64,000 nt of DNA from contig OZ234500.1 of NCBI GenBank assembly GCA_965153455.1, positions 10,912,001-10,976,000 on the forward strand, read 5' to 3'. A program made the translations under genes and the position numbers. Below are positions 45,690 to 56,900 of the stretch, in pieces (the first letter of the stretch is position 1; each line of letters begins with the position of its first letter). The notes beneath the pieces are model-generated. The model worked only from the letters and a program-made list of their open reading frames with translations, ran no database searches and was not told the origin of the DNA. The DNA is from Sphagnum compactum (lineage: Eukaryota; Bryophyta; Sphagnopsida; Sphagnales).

Positions 45690-47366
45690 TTGCAAGCACA
45701 AAGTATCTAGGTTTCAAGCTATGGCTCTACTATAAAGAACTGCCTGAGACAATGGCCTCTTCTAGCTGTTTGTGCTTCTCATCAGCGAAATTCCCTATTG
45801 GTTCTGCTCCTTTTTTACTGCTCTCGAGACTGTGGCACCACCCAGTCTCCGTTCCAAGAGTATTCCACTAAACATAGACAACCGCAACAAGTGTCCAACA
45901 TAGGACCTCCTCTTCCCTTGCAGCAAAGGAGCCCACAGAGATCCCAATGGAGACCATCCGTGCAGTACTAGCCATGGACTATCCAATGGACTGTTTTCGT
46001 ATTCTAGTGTTGGATGATGGCAGCCGAGAAGATCTCAAAGCATCCGTTGAAGCCTTACAATCCGAGAGCTACGGAAAGCAGTTACGTTATGTGCACTGAA
46101 CCAAGCTACCAGGCATCCCTCACCATTTCAAATGTGGAAACTTGAACTACGGATTGTAGCATAGTGACAGCGAGTACATTGTCATTGTAGACGCTAACAT
46201 GATCCTCCACCCATTGCAACTTTCTTGCGACCAGCACTCCTAGATCTAGTCAACTCGCCCAATGTTGCGTTCACCCAAATCCCTCAATCTTTCTACAACA
46301 TCCCTCCTGGAGACCCATTGTCCAATTATGGCATATTTCTTTATGAGAAAATGCTTGTGTGTAGTGATATCACCGCTTGCGATATCGACAAGGGTGCGGT
46401 ATTCCGCTGCTAACACTTGGATTCCATCTGCGGCTTCCAATCCCACTCCATCACCAAAGACACCAACATGTCTTTCCATCTTCTCTCCAAGGGCTTCAAA
46501 TCCATGTTACACATACATGAAGCTCTTCAGATCGGTGTTGTTCCTTGGACTTTTGAGGGTATCTTGAAGCAACTCATTAGATGAGGAAGTGGTGCCATTC
46601 ACCAAGTCATGACATGGCCCACCATTCTTTTCAGACCTTTCACCCACTTGAATTGGATCCAAAGATTAGTGGTCTTTTGGCATAGCACCTTCTATTTCAT
46701 GAGCATAACGAATGTGCTTCTCCTCGTCATCTTGTTTGCTACATTAGCTTTCAACCTTAACCTAACAATCAGAACCTTAGATGAAAACCGCCTCTTGATG
46801 TCCTATTTAGCAATCGCCTTGCTCACACATCGCCTTGAATTTCTATGCCTTTGGGATAACATGACCCAATCAATCCAATCATGAAACCATGAAGACTCCT
46901 TTTGGTGGATAATTCCTTACTTCTTCCAAATGGTGACCAAAATATACGAATTTCATTTTCCAATCGAGAGGAACATTGACAAAGTGGCATTGGAGATGAA
47001 GAAAGAATAATCCTCAAGAAGTAGATTCAAGCATCTCAAGGTGCACATGATGAACATTGTAGTGGTCACCATAACCTTTATCCATAAAATTAACAATGCA
47101 ATCAAGTACAAAGAATTGTCTTGGGATTGTCGTTGTTTCATGTCACAAATTGTGCACACATATTGGTACATGTCCTCTTCCTTGTCTTCCCATCTTCCCA
47201 TTTCAAAGTGGAACATCGTGAGAAGCTTTTGTCATACAATGCCTATGGATTCTTGTTTTACACGAATCTCATGTTTTGGTTTGTAGTTTGGTACCCTGCA
47301 ATGGATTTGGAAACCACCATTCAAGCACTTATGAATCTATGTAAACCTCAAACTTTGCTCAAGTAG
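45690..47366 (+). pseudogene. GT2 polysaccharide synthase pseudogene (cellulose synthase-like, fungal/moss type)
   Basis: The parent is a multi-membrane-spanning glycosyltransferase family 2 polymer synthase. In order one sees 'TIRAVLAMDYPMDCFRILVLDDG' (in part; 45951-46019, first Asp pair kept), 'GIPHHFKCGNLNYGL' (about 46115-46156), 'YIVIVDANMI' (DxD region changed to D-A-N), 'NVAFTQIPQSFYNIPPGDPL' (from 46261), 'FKSMLHIHEALQIGVVPWTFEG' in part (46495-46560), and 'LKQLIR' followed by TGA at 46582, where QxxRW has lost its Trp. After this come membrane-spanning segments to 'NAYGFLFYTNLMFWFVVWYP' (about 47310). Stops occur at 46097, 46157, 46411, 46582 and 46882, and there is a frame change between 46201 and 46225. 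The 'FYNIPPGDPL' block resembles fungal-like GT2 enzymes in mosses, such as the moss arabinoglucan synthase; that link is from memory and unproven. Confidence 0.75.
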
Positions 47367-48227
47367 TGACCCATTTCATTCAACCCAAACCAAAGTTTAG
47401 TTTTAGACTAAACTAAATCAACATGACCACATTACTCACATCCTAAAACCAAAGTTGGGTATTTTACTCTAGTTTTTCTAATGTAACAAATTTTTTAACA
47501 ATTTAAGAGATTTTAAAAATAATTTAAATTCAAATTAGTTTAATGGGTCCTAAAACAAAGTTAGTTACTCTTTAGTTTGAAATCAAATTTAAAATTATTT
47601 TCAAATGAATTTAAATCTTAGGAGATAAATCAATTTTAAATGTTTAATAATTTCATTTCATTTTATTTGAAAGTACATTTGTAAATATTTATAAATTCAT
47701 CCTTTTGCCTATTGAATCTCAAAATCTTATCAAGTTATTTTTATCAAATTATTTTTTAATTTTATATATTATGTTTCACGCACTTAACTTTTTAAAAATT
47801 ATGAGATATTTGAGTTAAGGTTAGTTAAACATTTCATTTCAATCGATGTTCACCCTAATTAGGTGGAGATAAGATTTGCATCGAATCATAATTTTGTGCA
47901 TGTAGTTTATTTTTTTGAAATTTTGCATGTGGGATGTTCACCTCCTATTAGGACTCAACTTAAATCTCAAGGATAAATTATAAAGTTTGTAGGAACTTAT
48001 GTGATTTTAAGCTTGGGTGAAGAGCTGATTGTAAATTTGTGATTTTTTATCATCTCTATTCTCTGATGGATCTGTTGTCAAATTTCCAACACTTCCTTCC
48101 TCCGTTGATAGCCGCCATTTATTAAAGTCTCTAGAAGTGTTTAGGGACTAATTAAAACGTATGAATGAATCCTCAAATCAAATGTTTGTGTAATGCTTTC
48201 CTTGTTCTCTTAACCTCTCACAAACAC
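47367..48227. other. AT-rich intergenic region
   Basis: No coding region is recognised. The words 'AACCAAAGTT' and 'CAAATTTAAA' recur between 47380 and 47650, suggesting old repeat sequence. Confidence 0.45.
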
Positions 48228-49440
48228 TCAACATGTGTTGATATCAGAAAATGGACAATTTTGGTGGTAAGTCATAGGAGCAAGTAGAATGGATACACAA
48301 CTTCTCTTTGACCCCAGAAAACATATAAGTTGTTTGATATCAGCACATAACCAGGCCCACACAACATTTTCAGGCTCTAATTCAAGAACTTGTTTAGCAA
48401 CTCGTCCTCCCATCTACACATTACCACATGAATTCTGCAAGCCCTGAGCAAAGCCTTAACCACATATGGTTTGCTGGGCATTGCCTTATTCATATTCTCT
48501 GCCTCCTGTAGATAGCAATGCAGCCAAGAAGGTCAACCATGCAGGTGTAATTATCCAATTTTGCAGAAATCGTGTAAACTATGATCATTAAGCATAACAG
48601 CACGTGCCTTCATCCATGAAACCTGCATGGCTACAAGCTGACAGAAGACAACTAAATGTGATACATTGGCTGTACACTATCTGTTCAAAATGTTTAAGAA
48701 CTTCCTTACCATGCCCAGTGCATATGCATCCTCCAACCATAGTCCACATCACATGATGGCATGTTGTTGAACACTCTCCAAGTCAATGCTCCTACGCTTT
48801 GCATAGATGTCAATTAAGAAATTCCCCACAGAGACATCTGAATCCCATCCACTTTTAATGATCTGCTCATGAGCACACCTGCCCTCCTCAAGAGCAACTA
48901 TTCTGGCACATGCATTCAGCAGGCCTACAAAAATAACAGAGGCTGGCCATCACACCTTCATTGTGTTCCGTTTGTTGAAACAGTTCTAGTGGCTTCTGCC
49001 CTTGCCTGCATTTCACATGTCCCAAGTGACCACATCTCAAGACGGCCTCTTGCTGAACGCTCTCCAAGCATCCAAGCAGCACTCCCACACTTTGCATACA
49101 TGTTGACCAAGCTATTCCCCCACGAAGACACCTAAATCCCATCTGCTTTCAATGACCTGCTCATGGCCACACCTGTCCTCTTCAAGCAAAACAACAGTGG
49201 TACACAAAGGTAATAGAGTTTGGTCACACACCTTTGCATAACTGCATTTGTTGAGATAGTCCACTGCCTGCTGCCCTTGCCTGCATTTCACTTGTCCCAA
49301 TATAATGGTGTTCTAATTGACCACATCTTGAGGTGGCATCTTGTTGAACATTCTCTTGAGGGGGCATGCAATAGATCTTCACAGGTTGCAATGTTTTCCT
49401 CAAGAATCATTTTCTTGAGTTCACTGTGACCACACACCTC
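48228..49440 (-). pseudogene. Pentatricopeptide-repeat (PPR) protein pseudogene
   Basis: Minus-strand fragments from several frames follow PLS-class PPR order: 'VKCRQGQQAVDYLNKCSYAKV' in part, 'TVVLLEEDRCGHEQVIESRWD' in part (about 49240-49150), 'HVKCRQGQKPLELFQQTEHNEGV' in part (about 49020-48950), 'VGLLNACARIVALEEGRCAHEQ' in part with 'SGWDSDVSVGNFLIDIYAK' (about 48940-48800), 'AENMNKAMPSKP…ALLRACRIH' (about 48515-48425) and the E-motif 'GGRVAKQVLELEPENVV' (48410-48360). PPR proteins of this class bind organelle RNA. Stops and frame changes interrupt every few repeats, so this copy is dead. Several repeats seem to be missing in the middle. Confidence 0.75.
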
Positions 49441-49775
49441 TCAATTGTGACAAGAGCACAAGACTACATCTCCCATCAACTGCCATCATTCAGTCACAAA
49501 CGTTTGCCCCACTCCAACTACAGATCTCTATTCATTCATACTATCTACAGCTGCCTGAAGTAGAATGTAAGCTGCAAATCACAATGGAAAAACAATTGCA
49601 AACTTCATCTCCGAAATCTGCTAAAGGTAGTGCAATCATGCAATGTATTTTCTGCTTCTTAGCAGCAAAACAGAATCAATACAACTGCCCAGATCTCTGT
49701 AACATAAATCCCCGCCAGAAATCAGGGTAGGACTAAATGAACAAGGGAGACTATACACATGTGAAATAAACAAAA

Positions 49776-50002
49776 ATTGACATCACACATCAAGCACCCA
49801 AACATTCACATCACCCATCAAGCACCCAGACATTGACACTGCCCATCAAGCACCCAAACATCGACATCGCCCTTCAAGCACCCCAAGATATTGACATTGC
49901 CCATTGAGCACCCAAACATTGCCATCAACCATCAAGCACCCAAGACATTGACATTGCCCATTCAAGCACCCAAACATTGACAACATCATCCTTCAAGCAC
50001 CC
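49776..50002 (+). repeat. Minisatellite, about eight 28-30-base units
   Basis: Units start at about 49776, 49804, 49832, 49860, 49890, 49918, 49947 and 49976. Each is of the form 'ATTGACATYGCCCATCAAGC' plus 'ACCCAAAC'. Unit length varies from 28 to 30 because of single-base insertions. It lies about 500 bases beyond the end of the lectin receptor kinase gene. Confidence 0.9.
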
Positions 50003-50492
50003 ACATGACACCCACACCTGAAGACAACATTTGTTGGCAGATATGCTCAAACCAATGACCAAACACAAGCTTCTATTAAACAGTCTCACATTTCCTCAAA
50101 CCCTTGGACAATGCCCATCAATCTTGTATACCAACCTCTCTCCCCCATGGCTACATCTGAATCAATTATCTATCTCCTTGAAAGTAGATTCTCTCCCCTT
50201 ATGAAAAAGGGATGTGTAGCAAAGTTCTGCAAACAACAGCAACAGCAGCAGCAAAAAAGGTGGTGAATGCCAAACCTAAAAATCACAGAGGAATCCCACC
50301 CACCAGTTAGATATCCATTATCTCCTGCGCACTCTTCGAAGCTTCTGTGTCTGTCTGGGTCATTGCCAAGAGGTCTTTTCTACTGTATATTTTTTGCTTC
50401 TGGAGTCTACTGTGTATTCTACTGTATGATTCTACACTTTGTACTGATCTGTACCTGTCTAGCGTGTAAAAAACACTGACAATGTGAAGGGT
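50003..50492. other. 3' region of the lectin receptor kinase gene
   Basis: No coding region is recognised. It should contain the 3' untranslated region of the minus-strand kinase gene. A CAG-rich stretch lies at about 50232-50255. The telomere-like words 'GGGTTTAGGATTTAGGG' sit at about 50497-50514, overlapping the coding end. Confidence 0.4.
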
Positions 50493-52664
50493 TCAGGGTT
50501 TAGGATTTAGGGTTTGACTGCTACTGCCGGATAGTAAAGGAGTGAACTCTGAAGCTTGGATCATGGTGTCGAAGTACATGTGTGGTCGCTTGGCTGGTAA
50601 TGGAGGAGATGGCAGATCGCCGCTCAGAATCTGACGCGCAAGGACCATGGAAGGTCTTGCATCAGGATCTGGATGGCAACAGAGAAGACCCACATGAAGC
50701 AAGCAAGTAGCTTGAGCAACATCAAACTCACCATCCAGTTTGGGATCCATCATGCACAGAAGCTCACCACGCTCATGAGCACGCCACAAACAATCCAGAA
50801 GCACCACTTCTGTTTCCGCCAAGCTACTATCCACAGGTCGTCTCCCACAAGCGACTTCCAATGCCAAAGCTCCAAAGCTGTACACATCCGATTGCTTGGT
50901 AGCTCTTCCTCTGTGCACAAACTCCGGCGACATGTAGCCGATTGTGCCTGCTACCATCGTCGTCCATGCCATCTTGTTGTGATCTATCAACCTCGCTAAC
51001 CCAAAGTCCCCGAGATGCGCATTGAAATTCTCGTCTAGCATCACATTGCTGGGCTTCACATCTCTGTGCAACACACATTGCTGCCATTCGTTGTGTAGAT
51101 AGGAAAGCGCGGCTACGATTCCAGTCACGATATGGAACCGCCGATCCCATGACAGGACCTGCAGCTGCTGCTCATGAGGATCTGAGCTCCTCGTAGTCGA
51201 ACTGCTGCTGCTGCAGCCAGAATCAAGCAGACGATCCAGACTCCCGTTGCTCATGTAGTCGTAGACGAGTAACAATTGTCCTCTTTCATGGCACCATCCC
51301 TGGAGTTGCACTAGATTCTTGTGCCGGATCTTGCTGATGGTCGTGAGCTCTGCTAGAAACTCTCGTTGTCCTTGATGAGAGCCTTGCGCCAACTGTTTCA
51401 CTGCTACCCATGTTATTGGCGAGGAAGAGGAGGAATCTGAAGACTGGAGCTTCCCCCTGTACACGCTTCCGAAACCACCCTGACCTAAAAGCTCACTGGG
51501 ATTGAAGCCTTTGGTGGCGATGTTGAGCTCCTTGAACGTGAACTTTCGCGGTTGTCCACCTAGCAACTGGTCGTATTGCACTGAGTCCGCGCCGAACTCG
51601 TTGTTCTTCCTCCTTCGCAAATTGTCAAAGACAAACAGAAATGTAACCAGGAGCAAACCTAATCCGGCAACAACTGCAAACGTGAAAATTGGTACTTCCG
51701 GAGCCTCGTTGAAAACGGGAGCTGCAAGTTTGGAATGTGCTGCTGCAGATGCTGGTAAGCCAGTGCTTGAGAAGTTCCAAGAGGTGACAGTGTGGGACTC
51801 CACACAACCGAACTGTCCCGTTGCAGCAGAGAATCCGACGTACATTCTGTCCTTGAAGACTGAAGACAAGTCCAACTCTTGCACTGTCATGTTCGCAAAC
51901 TCTTCATCTGGCGCTCGACCTGGACCACCTTTGAGAGAGACTTGCACTCTCTTGAGCCGGGAATCGTAGTCGATCGAGACTGTGATACTAGTATTGGATT
52001 TCAGAATGCAAGGCTCTCTGGAGGATGATGATGGGTCGGCCTGCAGCTTCAAATCAACCAGTTGTGTGGAGTTCAAGCAGTTGACATCAACACCCACGTG
52101 ACAATCGCTTGGATCACCATACTGGTAGTTGCGGTAAGTGTCGATCTCCACTGCGAACACATGAGAGCTGGACTCATTGTTGTGTCCTGAGTACAACACT
52201 CCGAGATGACCACCCGAATCTCCAATGAGTTTGTCATCGGGAACAATCACGAATACCAATCCATCGGCGCCATGGCATACAGGATTACTGTAACGAGCTT
52301 TTGTTTCTATGATGAATGTGAAGTTTGTACTGAAAGAGGCTACTACAACAGCACCTGCACCTGCACCATCGCTGCTGCTGCTACTGCTGCTGCTATCTCG
52401 GAACTCTACTTGGCGACTATACAATGCCCTTGCTGCAGTAAGGGAATCGTTAGCTACTGCACTGGGAGAGAAAGAAAGCGCTCCATCTTTGACAATAACC
52501 TCATTGACACTCGTCAATGTGCCGCTAGTGAATGCATCCGCAGGAAACTCAGGAAATGAAAATTTGGTATTCTGACCCACCACAACAACAACAACATGAA
52601 GTTGATACCAGAAAACAAAACAGTTGTAGTACCACCCATGAAGCTGGGAATCCGCATATGCCAT
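50493..52664 (-). CDS. L-type lectin receptor-like kinase
   Basis: Intact, intronless, 723 residues from the ATG at 52664. The frame is open further upstream but only from a GTG, so 52664 is the likely start; a hydrophobic N-terminus with six Val (about 11-30) would act as signal peptide. Legume-lectin domain about 31-305: 'NTKFSFPEF', 'SFSTNFTFII', 'GADGLVFVI', 'HVFAVEIDTYRN' and 'GDPSDCHVGVDVN' (metal-binding region, with Cys at an unusual place). TM about 326-346. Kinase about 385-665: 'GQGGFGSVYRG' (P-loop), 'VAVKQL' (Lys), 'HRDVKPSN' (catalytic Asp), 'DFGLARL' and 'GTIGYMSPE'. All catalytic residues are present, so an active Ser/Thr kinase at the plasma membrane is expected. L-type LecRKs sense extracellular ligands (for example nucleotides) in immunity and stress; this ligand is unknown. 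Poly-Ser insertions occur in both lectin and kinase linkers. Confidence 0.92.
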   Translation of the reverse strand: MAYADSQLHGWYYNCFVFWYQLHVVVVVVGQNTKFSFPEFPADAFTSGTLTSVNEVIVKDGALSFSPSAVANDSLTAARALYSRQVEFRDSSSSSSSSDGAGAGAVVVASFSTNFTFIIETKARYSNPVCHGADGLVFVIVPDDKLIGDSGGHLGVLYSGHNNESSSHVFAVEIDTYRNYQYGDPSDCHVGVDVNCLNSTQLVDLKLQADPSSSSREPCILKSNTSITVSIDYDSRLKRVQVSLKGGPGRAPDEEFANMTVQELDLSSVFKDRMYVGFSAATGQFGCVESHTVTSWNFSSTGLPASAAAHSKLAAPVFNEAPEVPIFTFAVVAGLGLLLVTFLFVFDNLRRRKNNEFGADSVQYDQLLGGQPRKFTFKELNIATKGFNPSELLGQGGFGSVYRGKLQSSDSSSSSPITWVAVKQLAQGSHQGQREFLAELTTISKIRHKNLVQLQGWCHERGQLLLVYDYMSNGSLDRLLDSGCSSSSSTTRSSDPHEQQLQVLSWDRRFHIVTGIVAALSYLHNEWQQCVLHRDVKPSNVMLDENFNAHLGDFGLARLIDHNKMAWTTMVAGTIGYMSPEFVHRGRATKQSDVYSFGALALEVACGRRPVDSSLAETEVVLLDCLWRAHERGELLCMMDPKLDGEFDVAQATCLLHVGLLCCHPDPDARPSMVLARQILSGDLPSPPLPAKRPHMYFDTMIQASEFTPLLSGSSSQTLNPKP

Positions 52665-53098
52665 AGCTCTGAGCTCACACTTGTAATGTTTTTTTCTGCT
52701 ATTGCAGCAGGGAGTCTTAGCTTCTAGCTGTTGTGCATTGCAACACCACAAAACCACGACGACTCTTCCATTTGGCAGCACATTTGGCTTCAACTCAGGT
52801 GCAGAAGATTTTCGAGAGAGTGCAGCTGGTGTAGCAGTTCCAAGGAATTCTTCTGAAGCTTTTTCACAAAAAGAGCTTGCAATGCGAGCAACAAGCGATG
52901 GCGAGGAGTATCTGTACAGATCGCTGCTACTGCGCTGCGGATCTCTGCTGAAGACCAGAAAACGCGGCACTGAATTGCATCATACACGTATAAAGTATAC
53001 GTAATGAGTACATACGGATATTTGTACTGAATTCCTATTTTAATACATACGTGAGATCTCTACGAATCTTTTGGGCATCATTCAGGTATTTAATTATT
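52665..53098 (-). promoter_or_regulatory. Leader and promoter region of the lectin receptor kinase
   Basis: The 5' flank of the minus-strand kinase gene. An ATG at 52987 opens a 65-codon frame ending at 52790, out of frame with the kinase. If the transcript reaches that far, it would be an upstream ORF. The dispersed repeat copy starts at 53099, about 435 bases from the kinase ATG, so it limits the proximal promoter. Confidence 0.4.
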
Positions 53099-53450
53099 GG
53101 CCTTACCTACCAAGGCCCTTAAGGAAGGAAATTTGTGTTTAGATTCATTATAGAGTATAGTAGCTTAAGGGATTTTTTGGCCCCCCTAGGTAATAATAAT
53201 AATAGGTCTATTTTATTATATGAGGATTAAATTTGAAAGATGATATATATTTTGGCTTGTGTTGAAACTTGTGAGATTAGTTATAATAAAGTCATAATAT
53301 CTTGAAGGATTTTGTAGAGGATTTTTTTGTAGATTATATTTTAACATGGTGAAATATTTGAGTTTCCATAATTCTTCTTTAGCTTGCGTAACATACTTTT
53401 TAATGTAAATGGTAAGGCCACAATGTGACACCACTATACACACCCCTTGT
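53099..53450 (-). repeat. Dispersed repeat, copy 2 (inverted relative to 5750-6076)
   Basis: Reverse complement of the 5750-6076 repeat, with a few indels: this copy has extra bases near 53430 and 53120. It lies directly upstream of the lectin receptor kinase. Both copies end sharply at corresponding places ('ACAAGGGGTGTG' and the 'CTTGGTAGG' hairpin side). Confidence 0.8.
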
Positions 53451-53503
53451 TTCTTTTTCGGATGAAGATTTATTTACTGTGAATCTTATTAGCTCACTTG
53501 TCT

Positions 53504-53584
53504 AGTTTCATGGCACCGAAAATGTATCGTAGCTTCATGGCACCAAAAATGTATCGCAGCTTCATGGCACTGAAAATGTATCGA
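53504..53584 (+). repeat. Three perfect-length 27-base tandem repeats, open in frame
   Basis: Units 53504-53530, 53531-53557 and 53558-53584, each like 'AGCTTCATGGCACCAAAAAT' plus 'GTATCGC'. Because 27 is a multiple of three, a frame runs through, repeating S-F-M-A-P-K-M-Y-R. No conserved protein is recognised around it, so I treat it as a DNA repeat rather than a gene. Confidence 0.85.
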
Positions 53585-53875
53585 GGCTCAAGTGATTTAT
53601 CGAAGGGACGAGACAAGACCTTCTTCTTCTTTCCATTGCTAAAATTGTACATGTTTACACGGAGCCCTGCAAGAGCACCCGTAGGTACGAAAATGACTGT
53701 TTCTCATTGGTCAACTACAATGATTGGCCCAGGTGGTGACAGTTAATTAATCTTCTTTCTCACTTTGTACAATCCATCTTTTCAGGTTCATGGGTGGTGA
53801 TGGGGGGACAAACTAAACAGTAAATTTTTTTAATACAAATATTCAGGTATATTCTATACCTAAAGGGAGTAAATT

Positions 53876-53908
<33 letters not shown>

Positions 53909-56900
53909 GGCTCAAATTTTGTGATGTAGCCACACTGTGGTGATCATTCACAAGAGGATTTTAGCCAAATTGAGGAAAGTACAAAAATTTAAGAATCCTT
54001 GCTATATTTTTTGGTTGGAACCTATTTGGTCTGAATATGGTCATCATTACAAGAAGAAAAAAAAAAAAAAAGAATCAATCCTCTAGCTACTACTACTACT
54101 TTTGCACATTTTTTTTTCACAAAAAATCCTTCCCTGTTAGTCACACTACATTATTTTTATTTTTATTTTATTTTTTGGGTGGCAAAGTATAAAAGAAAGA
54201 CTTGAAATAATTCAGAAAAAAAGTATCGAGGTATATTCTTTAAGTAGGTGCTTTTTTAATTGAGTATTATTATTTATTATTTTCTCGTTGTCAATCAATC
54301 ATGCTCAAAGTTGGCCCCCCCCCCTTCTTGTGATATATTTGTTGACTATTTGGTGTTTTTTCTTTGGGATGGTGCTATTTTACTTTTCTTTGTTTCTTGT
54401 GATAAGTCCTTTGTTTTTTTTTGTCTTGTTCTGGCCTTTGGGTGTAGGTGATATACATGATGAATGACTTTGGGAAAATTCCTTGCACACAAAGAGTTGA
54501 CAAGTTTTTGACATTCCTCCATCAAAATAGTAAACAAGTATGATATAAATGAGAAGCTTTTTGATCCTCTTCCTCCAACAGGGCATATACTTTACATCTC
54601 TCTTTCAGAGAAATTTTCAGAAACGGGGAGCTAATTGTTTTGAAGATTGGAGTTTAGAGAATTTGTATGAACACTTCTTTTCCACATGATCTCTTCTAAC
54701 ATGTTTTCTGATCCTCATTGCACTAGTCTCTAATTTTGCACAGGCTTGAGTTCACGTGTTTGCCTCACCACTTGCTTAATCATCATCTCCTCATTTCATA
54801 TGATCTTAAACTTTCCTTTGTTTTTTTTTGCATTGCTACACATTTATTAGGTTGGCCTCCCCCAACCAACAACTCACAACGTAGCCTAATGCATGTATGG
54901 CTAACCTATAGCCTCAATGGAGATACACCTTATGCAATGTTCTCAAGGGGAGGAGGACATTGCTATCCATGATGTTGTTTATGATGTTTTTTCTTCCATT
55001 ACCAAAGATGTTGTTATCATCTTTTTTGTCTTGTTTGATTTCAATCATGCCCTTTCAGTTTTTGGGTGTGCTTGTGTGTGGTGATTTGTCCTTGCAGTTT
55101 GTTCGTTCCATAAAGGTTTTTTTTCTTTTCGTTATTGGTGATCTTTGTGTATTGAGTGCACACAATTGCAATGGGGTTGCTCATTTCGAGGTCCCCACTT
55201 TTTTGCTTTAAAAATTACCCATATATAAGTTCGTGAAACTACATTCCCAAAATGTTATCTCATTAGAAAATGTCATGAACTCTACTCTCCTAAAAGTTTT
55301 CAAGTGCGCCCCAAGGAGTGTTAGATTTTATGTTTTATATGAACTAACACATGTCCTTGCACCACCCTCCTTCCAATCATCACATCAACGGGTCAATATC
55401 ATGTTTCTCTCAAATGGAGTTCACATTTTGACAAATGTTTGACATTGCCAATCCCATTCAAGTGAATTTAATTTTGCAAGCTACCATTTCTTGAAGAGTG
55501 ATCGCAACAATTGTAGCTTCGCCAAAGTATAGGTTATATACCATGATCAACACCCCAAAAATGTGTTTTTCTTCTTTCCAAAAAAATATTCGAATGCTTA
55601 CATCAACATGTATAGATGATTTTTTCAATCAATGTGCTAACATGGTATGGTCAACCAAGGGCTTTAGAGGCCCTCCTTTGTTAGTTTCATATTCATTTTA
55701 TAAACAAAAGGTGTTTAGAAAGAGTTCAAGTTGTTACCATGTTGAAATAAATCATCCTTACTAAGGAGACCTTTTCTAGGTTAGGTGTTTTTTCAAGTTT
55801 CCACCCATCTCCTTGTCAAATATGTTTCACAAGACTAATGAGGGTTTTAGGTCTTAGACTACTATTTTGAACCCCTTTGACAAGTCCTCATTGCTCTTTT
55901 GTAACTCTCATTGGTGCATTTGTGCTTTAGGGTGTTATTTCTTTGTAGAACATTTGGTCCTTTCTTTTTGTCCCTCTTGTTCCCCTTTTGGATAGGTGTT
56001 TGCTCTTTGGATAGGTATTTTGACGAGGTTTCATCATTTTTTGGTATTTCATGTTGTGCTACACTTTGAACATTGTTTCTTGTCTATATATTTTAACTTT
56101 ATTTCTTGCTTATGCCTCTTGCATCACAACCATAGATTTTTTTTCAAATTTGTGAGTTCTAAAAGCTTGCAAATGATGCCAAAAAAACAAATATTTTAGT
56201 TAAAATTGCATTGAAAAAAAAAAATGTGCAAAATCCTTTTTTGATTTTTTTTTGCCACAATGTGAAAATTTATCGAAAAAAAACATTGATCACAACATTT
56301 GAACTTAAACATAGATACTTTAAAAAACGCATGACACAAATTGTTGTGGTAGTTGTCAAAATCACAAATGTTTTCGTCAAAGATCAATGAAGTGTGGCAA
56401 ATTAATATGGCATATGTTGATGGGTTCACAAAATCATCATGCCACATTTCAAACAAGGATTTGTTTTCAATTTTTTGGGTGTCAAGGTTTCCACACATTT
56501 GAGCAAGTCATCTTGAAGTATATCATTTTTAACCTAATTTGTTAACTTACATTTTTAAATCATTCTCTTCAATTAATGTTTCAATATTGACATCATCATT
56601 TCCATCTATTAGATAATACTTTGAACTAAAGAGCTTTAATCCACAAAACTTAGAAGTTCAAGAAATATTTTTGTGTAAATTACCCACAATTGTTGTTCCC
56701 ATGATTCATCACCTTACATTTTTGGAATGTGTTATCTTGATAAAAGTTTTATCTCTAATGTACAACATGATATATCCTTGCAAGGTCATTGTCTATAGTT
56801 TATTTAACACCTAAACATTTAAACAACCCCACCAAAAATAATAATAATAATAATAAAATGGTAAATTTATTTATTTATTATTATTTTTTGGGTGGGTGCA

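Noticed and set aside
49776-50002. CRISPR-like array
   Set aside because: Units are contiguous with no unique spacers, and the genome is a plant nuclear genome; it is a minisatellite.
52665-52970. Upstream extension of the lectin kinase frame by 102 codons
   Set aside because: It has no ATG, only a GTG at the far end, and would place the hydrophobic signal peptide in the interior; the ATG at 52664 gives a normal LecRK layout.
54950-55770. Possible decayed transposon coding region
   Set aside because: Frames look protein-like, but I could not match any RT, integrase or transposase motif, so it is only mentioned in the AT-rich region entry.
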